Of a DNA stretch of 64,000 nucleotides, positions 1 to 12,500 are shown in pieces. The translations under genes were made by a program, and so were the position numbers. This DNA is from Ischnura elegans (lineage: Eukaryota > Arthropoda > Insecta > Odonata > Coenagrionidae), in the NCBI RefSeq assembly GCF_921293095.1, contig NC_060251.1, forward strand, positions 40,467,644-40,531,643, read 5' to 3'. Every line of letters starts with the position of its first letter. Positions within the stretch are counted from its first letter, which is position 1. A model generated the notes under the pieces. That model was not told the origin of the DNA and did no database searches. It saw only the letters and a list, made by a program, of their open reading frames with translations.

Positions 1-1544
1 TTGGAATTTTAAAAATGTGTGGAGTCGATATACCTCATGGAAAAATCAGAACTTTTAAGTCAAATTGAATTCGAAATTGTATTTTTCGCAAGAAGCCTGT
101 GGTTCAACGTTTGAAATTATACCTCATTTATCACTGTAGGTGATGGTAGTACCAGCGGAGCATTTATAGAGTGACAGAGGAAGACCTTTCTGTAATAATT
201 AATTTAAATTTTGAATCCTGATTCGATGCCTTCAGCATTTGAATCCTAAGAATCCAATGAAGGGCAATATCTGAGGATATTTGGATCCAAGCTATCCGAT
301 CTGACCATCCCTAATTAATTTAGATGCATCCATAATTTATATTTCAGCATCATGTACCTTCAGCTTTGTGTTATTTCAGGATTTCTCAGTAACAGGGGTG
401 GATTTAGGTCTTTGTTTGGAGGGGGTGGGAGAATGGTTCATTGCCTTTGCATCACCTTGATGGTATGCAATAGCTCACAACGATAATGCGCCTGAGGTCT
501 TATGTGTGTAGACAAGTGACTTTTAGGTATTCATCAATTATTTTTAAACAGAACATCATTTGGTGAAGTGGAAACTTTCATTGGGGAGCCACCTTATGGA
601 TTACCATCTTTTAAATTTTTCTAAGAATTACAGGAACCAAATGAAAAACTTTACTTTCTCTGGTAAACAGGTTTTTCGCTGCCATTTATCTCATTACTGG
701 TCCTTCTTGTCATCAGTTTCGGTTCCAACCCCAGGAACTGGTGGAACCGAAAACCAAAGAACTGAACCATCCATAAATAGGATCAAACTGTTGATCTTTG
801 ATTTTAACTCTAATTTAAATTCAAATTATTTGAACTCTAGTTTAAATTAAAAGTTTAAGTCATTTAAAAGCAGACTGTGGGTAAAAAATTTTGCAACGCT
901 CGAAAAACTTGTCTGGGAAGGCAAATTTCCTGAATAGGGCATTGTCATTTTTAATTGTAATAGTAATTGGTGTTTGTCCTCATTATTCTAACCCCAATTT
1001 TTCATTTTCTACCGAAATTTTTCTACATATATATATGTATTTCCCATTCTTTGGCATCAAAGCATTTTGATTTCCTGAAAAATTGAATTGTGTTGTACCT
1101 TAAATCAAAACTTAAAGCTTTTACATGGTGAAAGGGATCCATGATAACAATGAAGAGAAACTATGATGCTTCCACTATTTATTATGGTACAAGAACAACT
1201 GGTTGCAGCTGTCAAACTATCTTTAGGTTTCTGAAGATGGCATAATGGCCAAAGGTATGCATGCTAGCATGAAAGGCATGCTGTTAGCTGTACCACGACC
1301 CCAAACAAGACCGGATCTATATAACCAGTTCAAGCATTGAAATTAATGGGATGATGTGCTCCTAGCAGAATTTAACTTGTTGGCCAGGCGCAATTTGTTT
1401 GAAAAAATTTTTTCTTTAGTCTTTCCAGATTCACTAGTCTTGCCGCCAGAAATGACCTATTTTGGTAAATTTCATGCATTGCCTCCAACTTCTCTAAAAC
1501 CTAAATTGTTTGAGTGGTAGTGATCTGGTTCAAGAGTGTGGGAC
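1..1544. other. No gene recognised
   Basis: AT-rich sequence with only short, compositionally random frames (for example 560-850). It may hold the missing first exon of the RRM gene, but no start codon with a good donor stands out. Confidence 0.5.
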
Positions 1545-2212
1545 AATAGGGTGGTTTCCTATTATTTTTTTATTGCCTTAATCGAAAGATTATTACTCCT
1601 GGAGTACGTATTTCACGCTTTTAGATTTTTAAATGATAATATCTATTTTTCGCGATTAAATGAAAAGTGAAAATTTTCAAGCGCGCGAAAACGCGACGCG
1701 TTAGTAGGAATGATGGGAAATCTCTCCGTACGTCGTATTTCTGGTTCCCCCTCCGCCCGGTGAGGTGACCTTGAGGCGAGGCTTAGCGCTGATACGTCGC
1801 AGGCTGCCAGCGGGTAGCCTAGTGCCCTGCCGCCTGGTAGCGCTAGGCTTAAATAAGGATTATTAATACCTTATCAAACGAGGAAAACTTTCCGACCTTA
1901 GCCAGTTTTAATAAGTGATTATTAAGACATGTTTCCCTGAGCTCTGCGCCTCATGCATGCATTGGTAACCTCAGACGACGTATAACTCCTATCTTCTCCT
2001 ATAGAAACTAGGTCCCTGTGACGTCACGTGGAGTGGCATCGCATGGGCGCCAATCTGGCCCTTTTCAAATGAGGATAAAAATGGACCATTGCCATTCGTC
2101 TACACCGGGATTTATAAAACGAAATAATTTGTATCTTATGAATACACTAATGGTGGGTAACGAATCGCAATTATTGCCTTTTGTTTTCTTTGATGAAGGA
2201 AACTACCCTATT
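1545..2212 (+). mobile_element. TIR repeat family 1, copy A
   Basis: Ends AATAGGGTGGTTTCCT and AGGAAACTACCCTATT are inverted repeats. At 668 bp it shares its whole interior with copies at 10569, 23692, 59010 and 60270. It encodes no convincing transposase and shows no clear target-site duplication. TGACGTCACGTG (CRE fused to an E-box) lies at 2019-2030. Confidence 0.85.
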
Positions 2213-2872
2213 GGTCAATGTCATAGGTGATGCTGCACTTGTGTGCACCAGCCCTTGAAGTTGTACCATAATAAAGAGTAGTAGTCCAGAACTTTCTCTT
2301 GATTAAACTGAAAGGATTCAGGCATAATCTGGTGTAACTGCATGATTTCTCAAAATAAAAGATAAATATATATATTTAAATTAATATAACTCTATGACTG
2401 TTTACAACTCACACACATAGGAAAAACTCATGTTCAATAATTTTCGGGTCAGGACTTAGATTCCTCAAGTGAAGCTGGGTTTGTTGTTGGCCTGCAAAAT
2501 TAGTGGGCATGAGTTTTTATTCATATGTGTGTGTTGTATCCTGCTCTCTCTGTCTCAGAGTTGTAATTATCCCTAATTGCTGATTTCCACAATTGAACTT
2601 TAAATAACCATGCGTTTTAAAAATGAAAGGTAAAATATATTTAAAATAAAGGTAAAAATACGCATAAAATCTTATTGTGTTGAAATTTCTGGTGGTATTT
2701 TTATTTTCTGCTTCTCTTGATTGTTTTCATGGAATATAAGTGGTGTTATTTTTTAGTTTAGATCCCATTTGATTTTTCTCGCTTTTGCACTGTCTATACT
2801 TTATGATTTTTATTGCATGCGGTTAGTTTTTACCGTACGAAAAACTTGTTGAGTGTTGACTAAAGGGAGTAG
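2213..2872. other. Intron or 5' region of the RRM gene
   Basis: AT-rich with no repeat or exon recognised, ending at the weak acceptor used by the first visible coding exon. Confidence 0.4.
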
Positions 2873-3573
2873 TCTTTGGCCTCGGTGCCACCGCCCCCCC
2901 CAGGAACCCCCCTCAGCGCACTTCAGCAGCAGGCACTTTCTCAGCCGCAGAGCCAGTCGTCACACCAGTCGTCGCACCAGTCGCAGCCCCCGATGCCGCC
3001 CCCTCCCCCACCATCTCAACCCCCGCCGCCACCCCCACCGCAACCTCCAGGCCCCTCCCCGGGGCAGCAGCAAAACAACCAGCAGAATCAGCAACAGCAG
3101 CAACGGCAAAATCAACAGCAGCAAAATCATCAGCAGCAAAACCATCAGCAACAAAACCATCAGCAGCAGAACCAACAAAAGCAAAATCAACAGTCCCATA
3201 AAAACCGAGAACAGCAAAATCAACAGCAGGAAAACCAGCAACAGCAAAATCAACAGCACCAAAACCAGCAACAGCAAAATCAACAGTCGCAGGGTCAGAT
3301 CTTGCAGTCGGTCGTCATCGATGAGTTGGGAGTGGAAGAGTTCACGAAATCCAAGAGTAGTAAGAGGAGGCCAATGTCTCAAAGTTATCCGTCTCGGCCG
3401 TGGAACAAGGAAGCTGCGGAAAAGGCTCTGTCGGTGGAGAATGAATACCTCAAGGGACTTCGGAGTCAAAGCCTTATAATTAGATTTCCGGATCCAGAGT
3501 TGTCGAAAGAAGTCGTGAAGAATTTTCATCCGGGGATAGAAAATGTTCATTTCCAAGTGCCCAGTGGGCCTAG
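2873..3573 (+). CDS. RRM gene exon: Pro-rich and Gln/Asn-rich region, start of RRM1
   Basis: The frame is open from 2873 to the donor AG|GTAAGT at 3573/3574. A TAG at 2870-2872 doubles as the likely acceptor AG, although its pyrimidine tract is weak. There is no ATG near the start; the first in-frame ATG is near 2990, inside the proline run, so an upstream exon probably supplies the start. The exon encodes polyproline blocks, then about 80 residues of Gln/Asn with scattered His/Lys, then RRM1 beta1 and helix 1. It ends in phase 2. The antisense and +1 open frames here are by-products of the repeated codons. Confidence 0.8.
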
Positions 3574-6500
3574 GTAAGTAGGCAGCTCAGAATCTTATTG
3601 TTGTAGCTCACAAAACCTGGTGGGAAAATGCAGGGGTAGCAATCAAAATGAAAGTTAAAATTTTTATTTGGTATAATAAATCTTTCTGTTCTCAGGAGCA
3701 AAATATGGTAATGAAATAGAGTGAAACTCAACTTAAACCGAGGGGGATTAGGAGTCAAACTATGGCAGATTCAGGATTTTTATTTTTCAAGGGATTAACT
3801 TTTGACTGACATAATACTGTTGCTCATTTTCTGCACAATAACCTAGCATTAAGATCGAAGCTATTTCCTCTATTTCTCATTCACTAGACTTTTGGGCTGA
3901 AACTTATCAATGTGCTCACAGAGTAGTTTCAAGCAGATTTTTGTTCTTGGCAGTTATGTTGCATGAGAAATTAAAAATGAAGTAAGTACGAATGTAGTAT
4001 CTTTTTGTGCTGGGATCTCACTTCACCTTTTGCTCATTTTCATTTCACTCGTAGCCAGATCAAAGGATAGGTACGCAGTTGATTTTGATTGGTATCCCTG
4101 TTGAACTGAAGTAACTACACATTTTTTAATGTTTTTTGCCTTTTTTAACATGAGTTTATACACACCATTTAACTTTTTCTGCTTAACTTTGTAGAACTCC
4201 CTGATTGGAATTATGTACCAAAAATAATCTAAAACTATGCCAGAAAAGATGGCTATCCACTATTTACTACTTAGAAGAGACTGTTCCTGGGCAACTTTCT
4301 TATCTTTTCCAAGTCTAGTCATGAATTTGTCATGCTTCAAACAGATAACTAATTTTGGTGCTGAAATGAAAATAAATCTGAATGCATGCAATACCAGGAA
4401 GCACTGTGTTTGGGTCCCTGTTTGGACACATTTTGCACTCTGACATGTGTCTTCAACCAGCATCAACCCCACCTTTGTTCTTCATTTGATGTTTTTCTTT
4501 CTTTTTACTGCTCTGAATTTGAACTTCTCCGTTGATGATGGATACTGGGTACAACTCCCTAACTGTAAAAGTAAAACACCTATAATTGCAGAAAGTAACC
4601 TCTTAGAATTGTTTCCTTGATCACATCCTAATAGTAAGTATTTAACGTTATTTTCTTACTGTTGAAACATTTAGGTTCTGCTTCGTTCAATTAGCTGATG
4701 ATATTAGTCCAGATGATGTTATTAAAGATCTCCAGGATATTCAGTTTGGTGCTGGAACCCTGAAGGTGGAGAAGAAAATCACTAAAGAAGAGGATAATCT
4801 TGCCCCTGAAGCCATTGACCCTTACACGTAATGACATAATTTTTAGTATTTTTGACATAATGACATTATTTAATTTGCCATTTTTACCTAACATATGTTG
4901 CTAATATTAAGTGCTTGCTACTTTGAATGACACACATTCAATTATTTTATTACTAATATTAAATCTTGGGCAAAATATGTAAATTTTTCACACTGAATAA
5001 CTTCAATGGTGTGATTTCTGCTGCATAATTACATATAAAACTGATCCACTTTTATCTCTGGTGATACATATATAAAATTAGTTTTGGTATCAATCACTTA
5101 AGTTCTGATCATATTTCACTACTACTATTGTGAATGTGTTTCACCTTTTTTTCATATCTTATTGTACTACTTATATATTTTTCTACTTTCCAAGCAAAAT
5201 ATAGGTGTGTATTGATAATGATATCTGTGATAAACACCACATGTGTTCGACTTTTTTTGTTTTGTACATTTTAGTATATCTTCTTTCTACATAGTCCACT
5301 TAAGCTTGTTCCACTACTTCTGTGTAATGTTGGGACCTAAGTCAATCACATGAAAGAATTTAAATTTAAATTGGTACTATGTACTTAATATTTTTCCTGT
5401 GAGCTGATATGGAGATAAAAACCTCTTCTTCCCCTGCATACAAATCTCTTTTTTACTGTATGGGCATAATATGGAGTTCAATTCTCCTGTAGAAAAGTAT
5501 TCAAGTTGAATTCTGTGATTATATTTTCTTTTTCATTTTGCTATTGTGGAATTTTCTTGGTTTGCCATTTTCTGGTTGATACAGAAGCGGGGATGATTCT
5601 CATCTTTTTATGGTGTCACATTTTTTTCAGGTTATACATAGGCAATCTACCTTCCAATGTCAACATTCAAACGGTGAAGGAAAAGTTTCCTACTGCTTCC
5701 AGAATAGATATTGGGTTTGCACAAAGGATGAAATTCACAAGGTAATTATTTTTCCTCTGTAGATTACTCTAGTGATATCATTTTCAAATGCGATATTCAA
5801 AAATTAGGTTAATATTTAATCGGTCTGTTTGCCATCCATTATAATACAGGACACTAACCAAGTTTTGGTCCAGATTTGAATTTTTTGGATTCTATTTTTT
5901 TATATTGGACATTCATGATATTTACTAGTTTGAAAACATGTCAGGAAATATGAAAATGCATGAAATTTTCTATTATTAGGCCTAAAGACATGAATATGTC
6001 TTGAAATGAAACAAGGAAAGCCATGAAATACCAGAGTGCATTACAAAAAATCTAGAGTTATCATTTATTTGCTATGGAAGTCAAATGGTGGTTATTCCTC
6101 ACCATGTTACACATTGTTATATACAGTGGAACCGTGTTAAAGCGAGTACTGGCTATTGCGAGACCCCCACCATTACGGGAGATAGCAGGTGCACCTTCAA
6201 TTGACCCTATGATTTGCATGTGAAAAAATTCGTTTATATGAGGCCCTTTTGGTATTGGTGTATACCTTCAAATTCTCTCCATTCACGCCACTCATGGACA
6301 TGCATGTATACTGTCAACTGCTTTCTGCCACCGGAGGAACAAAAAAAGATAAAAGTATTCACGAATCTTAATGCCACAATATTTTCACCAATGGGAACTA
6401 CATATTTATGGAATGGCAGTTTACCTCATGGATTTGAGACAAAGAACTCCTTGTTAACTTCAAATCTATAGGCTGTTTTACACAGGGCACGGAATTGTGC

Positions 6501-9500
6501 AGGTTAGAACTGCATTTATTTCTAAATTATTTGGCGTGGAATTGCGCGAATGCATGAACAAAATTAAAACGGGCTATTTTGCCGTCTCACGTCCATTCAT
6601 TCTCGCATATGTTCTAGCATTTCACCGCTTTACGCAATGCAATTTTGACTGTGCCTTCGTGCACATGTCAGATTGTGCAAGTACGTGCCCTGTGTAAAAC
6701 GGCCTTAACAGATTGTCGGTAATTACAGAGATTGGTGAAGGTTTTCTGACGATGGAAACTCTTGCTATGGCGAGTACCAACACCAAAAGAGGCTCATAAA
6801 AACAAATTTTTTAACCTGCTAATCATAGGGTCAATTGATGGCAGTTTGGCTCTCTCGTATTGGTGGGGGTCTCGCAATAGCCCATATTTGCGTTAATGCA
6901 TTTCCACTGTAGGTCACATCCTGGGTATGTTGGACATCTAGCAGCCCTACCTGCGGATGATCCTCGATTAATGTGCCGAAATTTCAGCCACCATGTACTG
7001 CAGTGCCTGGTGTTCTTCCAGAAAAAGCTTGAACTTATTTGACGGCATATGAGGCACACCGTTTTTCCAAAATAATAGCTCAAAATAATCACCTTCATCT
7101 TATATGTGGAGGTTCGACGTCCATGGGTTAATGTTCAACTCTGACTCCATTGTACTTACTAATATGTATTTACCTAATACATATATGTATTATTCAATAG
7201 AAGAATGCTGTGGTTGCCATTGTTATTATTGAGCTCATTGCATTTATGTGGTGTTATTTATTGTTTACTTATTATATTATATATTACTATTGTTTTGCTG
7301 GATTCTGCGATATCGAAGGAGTTGGAAGCGAGATATCAAACTGGATGCATAGAGAACAAGATTGTTATTATACAATCAAGCTCATTCGATATCTCACTTT
7401 CATTTATAAGATCATATAATAAGCAAAAAGAATGAACTTAAGTTGTTTAAGTGCTGTGCACTTGCATAGACTTTTTCTTGTGCTCGCCATACTGAAATGA
7501 GGGTGCGTCTTATTTGCCGTCAAATACAGTAGTTTGATAGTCTAAGTGGCTATGCATTTACATCTTCTAAATTTCTAATCTCTTTAAAATATTCAACCAG
7601 GTATGCTTTTGTGAGGTATAACACTGTGGAGACTGCCATTGAAGCTTTCCGAGCGACACACAATCTAGTCCTCGACTCAAGAAGTATTATTGTAAGATTT
7701 CGAAGGCAAAGGGGTCCTGCGGCTGCCCCAACACCCAATGGCGGTAATAACCCGTCTCCGGGAACTCCAAACCCACAACCGACTCAACCCGAAGGATCTC
7801 CTGCCCCGTCCGTGACTTCAGTCAGCAGTGTGCCATCCCCAGCATCTACCCCCACTCCTACCCCTGCTGTTACCACTACGGCTGTTACAACCCCATCGAC
7901 TGCAACAGTTAAAAGAAGTAACCCTTCGTCACCCAGTAGGGCAGTTCAATCATTAAAAACACCACCTTCACCAGCACCAAGTCCCACAATCAAAGCTCAA
8001 GAACCTCCAGTGGTTGCAGCTAAGGTACCAAAGGTATGTTTTTATTTAGTTTATTAATTAAGCATGAGAAATTAATTAATTTATGAATGTAAATAAGTGG
8101 TGTATAATTAAAACAAAAAAATAATTGACACCATTTGTAAATCAATTAAATCTATATAGTGTATATAAGAGGATGTTTGTTTGTCTGGCTGCTATGCATT
8201 TCCATATGAATTGCAACCAAAGTTAGGCTGTACGTGCATCTCATGTTCCTGAACCCCGTAGTGCTTCTTACAGTTACTTCTGATGTGCCCCTTGCATCGT
8301 TTTCTCATTATCGTTTGTTACGTCATGTCCTATAACCTCTGCACTTGGACGTCAGGACATATGGGCACCGGGTTGTCTGCTAGTACAGTGTGTCCTCGTT
8401 TAACGTCGTCCCGTTTAACGTTGTTTCACGATAACGTCGTCCAAAAATTGAAACCCTTCATCATTTAACGTCGTTATTGCTTCGCGATAACGTTGTTCAA
8501 ATTATGCGCGACGAAAAAAAAATGAATGGCGAATAGGACGCAAGCGCATCTGATGTATATTAAATATTACTATATTATTGCGATTGAAAATTTTCGTTCG
8601 ACAGAAAAGGTTGGCGTGGGTAGCGTATGTTAAATATGCATCTGAGCGAATAATTATCGCCTCATTTACCCATTATCCGTATATTTTTCTGATTCCAACC
8701 TAAAAAAATGTCCACGAAGAGGAGTGGCTATCCTGGTGGTTCTTCAGACGTGAAGAAAAAACGGCGGCAGAACAAAAACTTGATATTATTATAAGAATTG
8801 ACGAAGGTGCAACTGTTGGAGAGATCGGTCTAGTTTTAGGTTTTCGGGTCGAGATTTTACAATTAAAATTTCTTCTGTTACTGAAAATATCGATGTTTCG
8901 CCATTAAAATACTTTCTTAATTTAGTTTGTATATTTCATTTAATAATGCCTTATTCCCAACCTTTTATCTTTGCGCTGTGCATGAATCGTTATCATGCTG
9001 AAGTGAATAATCGGTACTGAGAGTTTCTCGCGATTTCCGCCGGGTTAAAGAATTCATCTCATCACGAAATGTGACTTGCACTTCATTCTCGTGCTCCCGA
9101 GGGTCAGATTTTTTTCATTTTGGCCAGGTTCAGGTGTCTCCCTATTGGTCACAAGTCTGCTTAAAAGTTACAGCTCCGATAATTGGCCTCCTTGGATTCT
9201 TACCCGGGAAATTCTGGATTCTTTACGAAGAAATCGATTGTTAGGAACCAATCTAAATTTTTTACATTGTTTCTTATGGGAAACACTGCATCGTTTAACG
9301 TTGTTTCGCTTAACGTCGTGTTTTTCAGGAACGAATCAACAACGTTAAACGAGGACTCACTGTATCTAATACAGTAGACTGTCGTTATTACGAAGTTTAC
9401 GGGACCGAAAAACCAGAGGTTCGTATGAACGTTTCTCTTAGGAATCATTGAAAGAAAAAAAAACATACTTTGTCAAATTTCTTGTCTCTTAAATCTCCTG

Positions 9501-12500
9501 CTCTCATAATCTTCAGAGTCAAGTTTATAATACACGTGATAAAATTATGCGCAAGTCCTCAATATACAAAGAAGATGCATTCGGAGGCCTTGCTTGTAAG
9601 TTAATAAACTTATACAAGGCATCGAGGAGATTGTTTATCCTGTATAATGCAACACTGCATCACAATCTTGCGTTAACTCACAATTATGATGAACTGATCT
9701 AGCTTGCAACATAGCTGGAGCCAAAAAAAAATCACTCTCCCTGGATAGAAAGAATGAGCGAAACGCTGAGCAGTTCCTGACTTCACACCGGATTAAATGA
9801 TACTTTGTTCAGATTATGCCCTAAGTGCGAGCTCCTCTACGCCACGTTGTGTTGCATCGGCAAACTCCGAAGGCGCCGAATTTGAAATTTCGGGTTCAAT
9901 TGAATTTTTCGAATGTTCGTATCTCTGACAGTTCGTAAATCTAATATGCATAGGAAGAGGACTAACTATACGTCCAATTTACGAGAGTTGATGAGTGGGT
10001 CACCATAATTCCACAGGAATGAAGCTTATTGTATATGATGTTGCGTACATATTGAAGTATCTCCTACTGAAGAAAGAGCCATAATCGATGCTCTTGGGCG
10101 CAGTGAAAGAAGAGAGCTTAAACATAGATCAATGATGATAATGTAGTGTAGTGTCTATCCACCTAAATGCCGTTGCTTTTTCGCGGAACTTCATAATAAA
10201 GTTCATTTGGTATCTGCTGGGACCGGGACCGTGGTTCGTAAATTCATAATAACAAAAATTTCATAATAACGTTTCTTTTAGATTAGATTGGCCTTTTCGT
10301 CGGGACCAACAATTTGCTTCGTAATAATGAGAACTTCATAATAATATTGTTCGTATTAACGAGAGTCTACCGTACATGCTTTAGTGGATTGCACATTTAA
10401 TTTCAATGGAGTCAACCTAAAAAAAACTGGTAACTTACCCATTATAGTGCATTAGATGTAACTACATAAGTCGATGAAAATATTTTTCAATTCCTGACTT
10501 TTTGAGGTGATCTCAGAGCTATATTCTAGTAATTCTAGGGATAAGACGTTCGAATAGTCAAATCACCGAATAGGGTGGTTTCCTATTATTTTTTTATTGC
10601 CTAAATCGAAAGATTATTACTCCTGGAGTACGTATTTCACGCTATTAGATTTTTAAATGACAATACGTATTTTTCGCGATTAAATGAAAAGTGAAAAATT
10701 TCAAGCGCGCGAAAACGCGACGCGTAAGTAGGAATGATGGGGAAAAGTCCGTGCGACACATTTCTGGTTCCCCCTCCCGCCTTGTGAGGTGACCTTGATC
10801 GAGACTCTGAGCGCTGATAGGACGCAGGATGCTAGCGGGTAGCTGAGTACCTAGCTGGCTGGTAGCGCTTGGCTTAAAAAAGGTTTATTAATACCTTACC
10901 AAACCAAGAAAACTTTCCGACCATACGCAAATTTAATAGGTGACTACAGTAGACTCTCGTTATTACGAAGTTCACGGGACCGAAAAATCGGAGGTTCGTA
11001 ATAACGAAGTTCGTAAGAACGTTTCTTTTAAGAATCGTCGAAAGGAATAGTGTATTATAAACGCGATTAAATTACGCGGAAATATATATAAACAGGAAAA
11101 TTCGTTTCAGTTTTTCAACAGAAGACTGCGCCATGACGCAATCGAGGGTTGATATCTTCCCGATACATGAACTCCGGTATTCAAACTAGATGCGTCCCAA
11201 GACCTTGTTCCTAGGTTGATAAAATTACAGTCCGGCCACCGAGAGTTGTCCAAAAACAGACAAAATGGTCTAGGTCTGGGTAGGGTGTGAGGGGGCCAGG
11301 TAAGAAAGGGAAACGCTGACAAAGTGTTCCATGAAGAAAAGAACCGGAAGGGACGACGAACGTGAAGGACATAGAGGAATAACTTGAGGAATTATTTGTT
11401 CTTGAGATTCGAAGAATGGGCTTATTTTGGTGGATCAGGCTTATTTTGGTGTTCGTTTATGCATTTGACAACGTTGTATGACTAGGCGAGGGTGTGAGGT
11501 GCGTTTGGGGGACAGCGATTGGCTTTATACCGTGCTGGCGCAGCATTATCCGCCCATCCTATTGTGCCGTAATCGGACAACCCTCGCCAGCCGGACTGTA
11601 TGTAATTTATCGCAGAGTAAGGTTATCCTGCGGGATGCAACACTGCATTACACATGTGCGCTTACTCACGCTTGTGGCGAACTGATCTAGCGGGGCCTGT
11701 GATGCATTCGGAGCCGAAAAAATAGCTCCCCGCGGTGACAAAGAACGGGCGAAACGTTGAACAGTTCCTAAATTCACACCATTTTCATTGATTCCTTATT
11801 CAGATCATGATCACAGTGAGAGTTTCCCAGCGCCACACCGCGTAGTAACGGCCAAATCCAAAGGCGCCAAATTTGAAATTTGAAAATTTTGAATGCTCGT
11901 ATCCCTGAAAATTCGTAAATCGAATGTGCATAGGAAGAGGACTGACTGTACATCCTATTTACGAACGGTTATGAGTAGGGCACCCTGACTACACAGGAAT
12001 GAAGCTAGTTATATGATGTTGCATGTAAACTGAATAAAGAACCATAATTGACGCTCTTAGGCACAGTAAACGAGAATAACTTAAACGTGGCACAATTATT
12101 GAAAGTTAAGTGTAGTGAATATCCACCTAAATGCCGTGACTTAAGCGTGCAACTTCGTAGTAAAGTTCATATTGTAACCGCCGGGACCGGGACTTAGGTT
12201 CGTATTTTCGTAAAAACGAAAATTTCGTAATAACGTTTCTTTTACTATAGCTTGGATAGGCCTTTTCGACGGGACCAACGGTTTGCTTCGTAATAACGAG
12301 AACTTCGTAACAACGTAGTTCGTATTAACGAGAGTCTACTGTATTAAGAAATGTTTCCCTTAGCTCTATGCCTCATGCATGCATTGGTAACCTCAGACGA
12401 TGTATAACTCCTATCCTCTCGTGTAGAAACTAGGTCCCTGTGACGTCACGTGGAGTGGAATCGCATGGGCGCCAATCTGGCCTTTTTCAAATGAGGATAA

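Larger units (their letters stand above)
3574..7600 (+). other. RRM gene introns (3574-4674, 4828-5630, 5742-7600)
   Basis: Three AT-rich introns. The first two show no recognisable repeat; the third holds a Tigger-type element at 6124-6909. Confidence 0.75.

Noticed and set aside
2853..3479. 208-codon Ser/Lys/Asn-rich frame on +
   Set aside because: Shifted reading of the same coding repeats; it lacks the RRM sequence that continues in later exons.
2960..3556. 198-codon Leu-rich frame on the minus strand
   Set aside because: It is the antisense of the CAG/AAC repeats in the RRM gene exon; the + frame has RRM motifs and matching splice sites.
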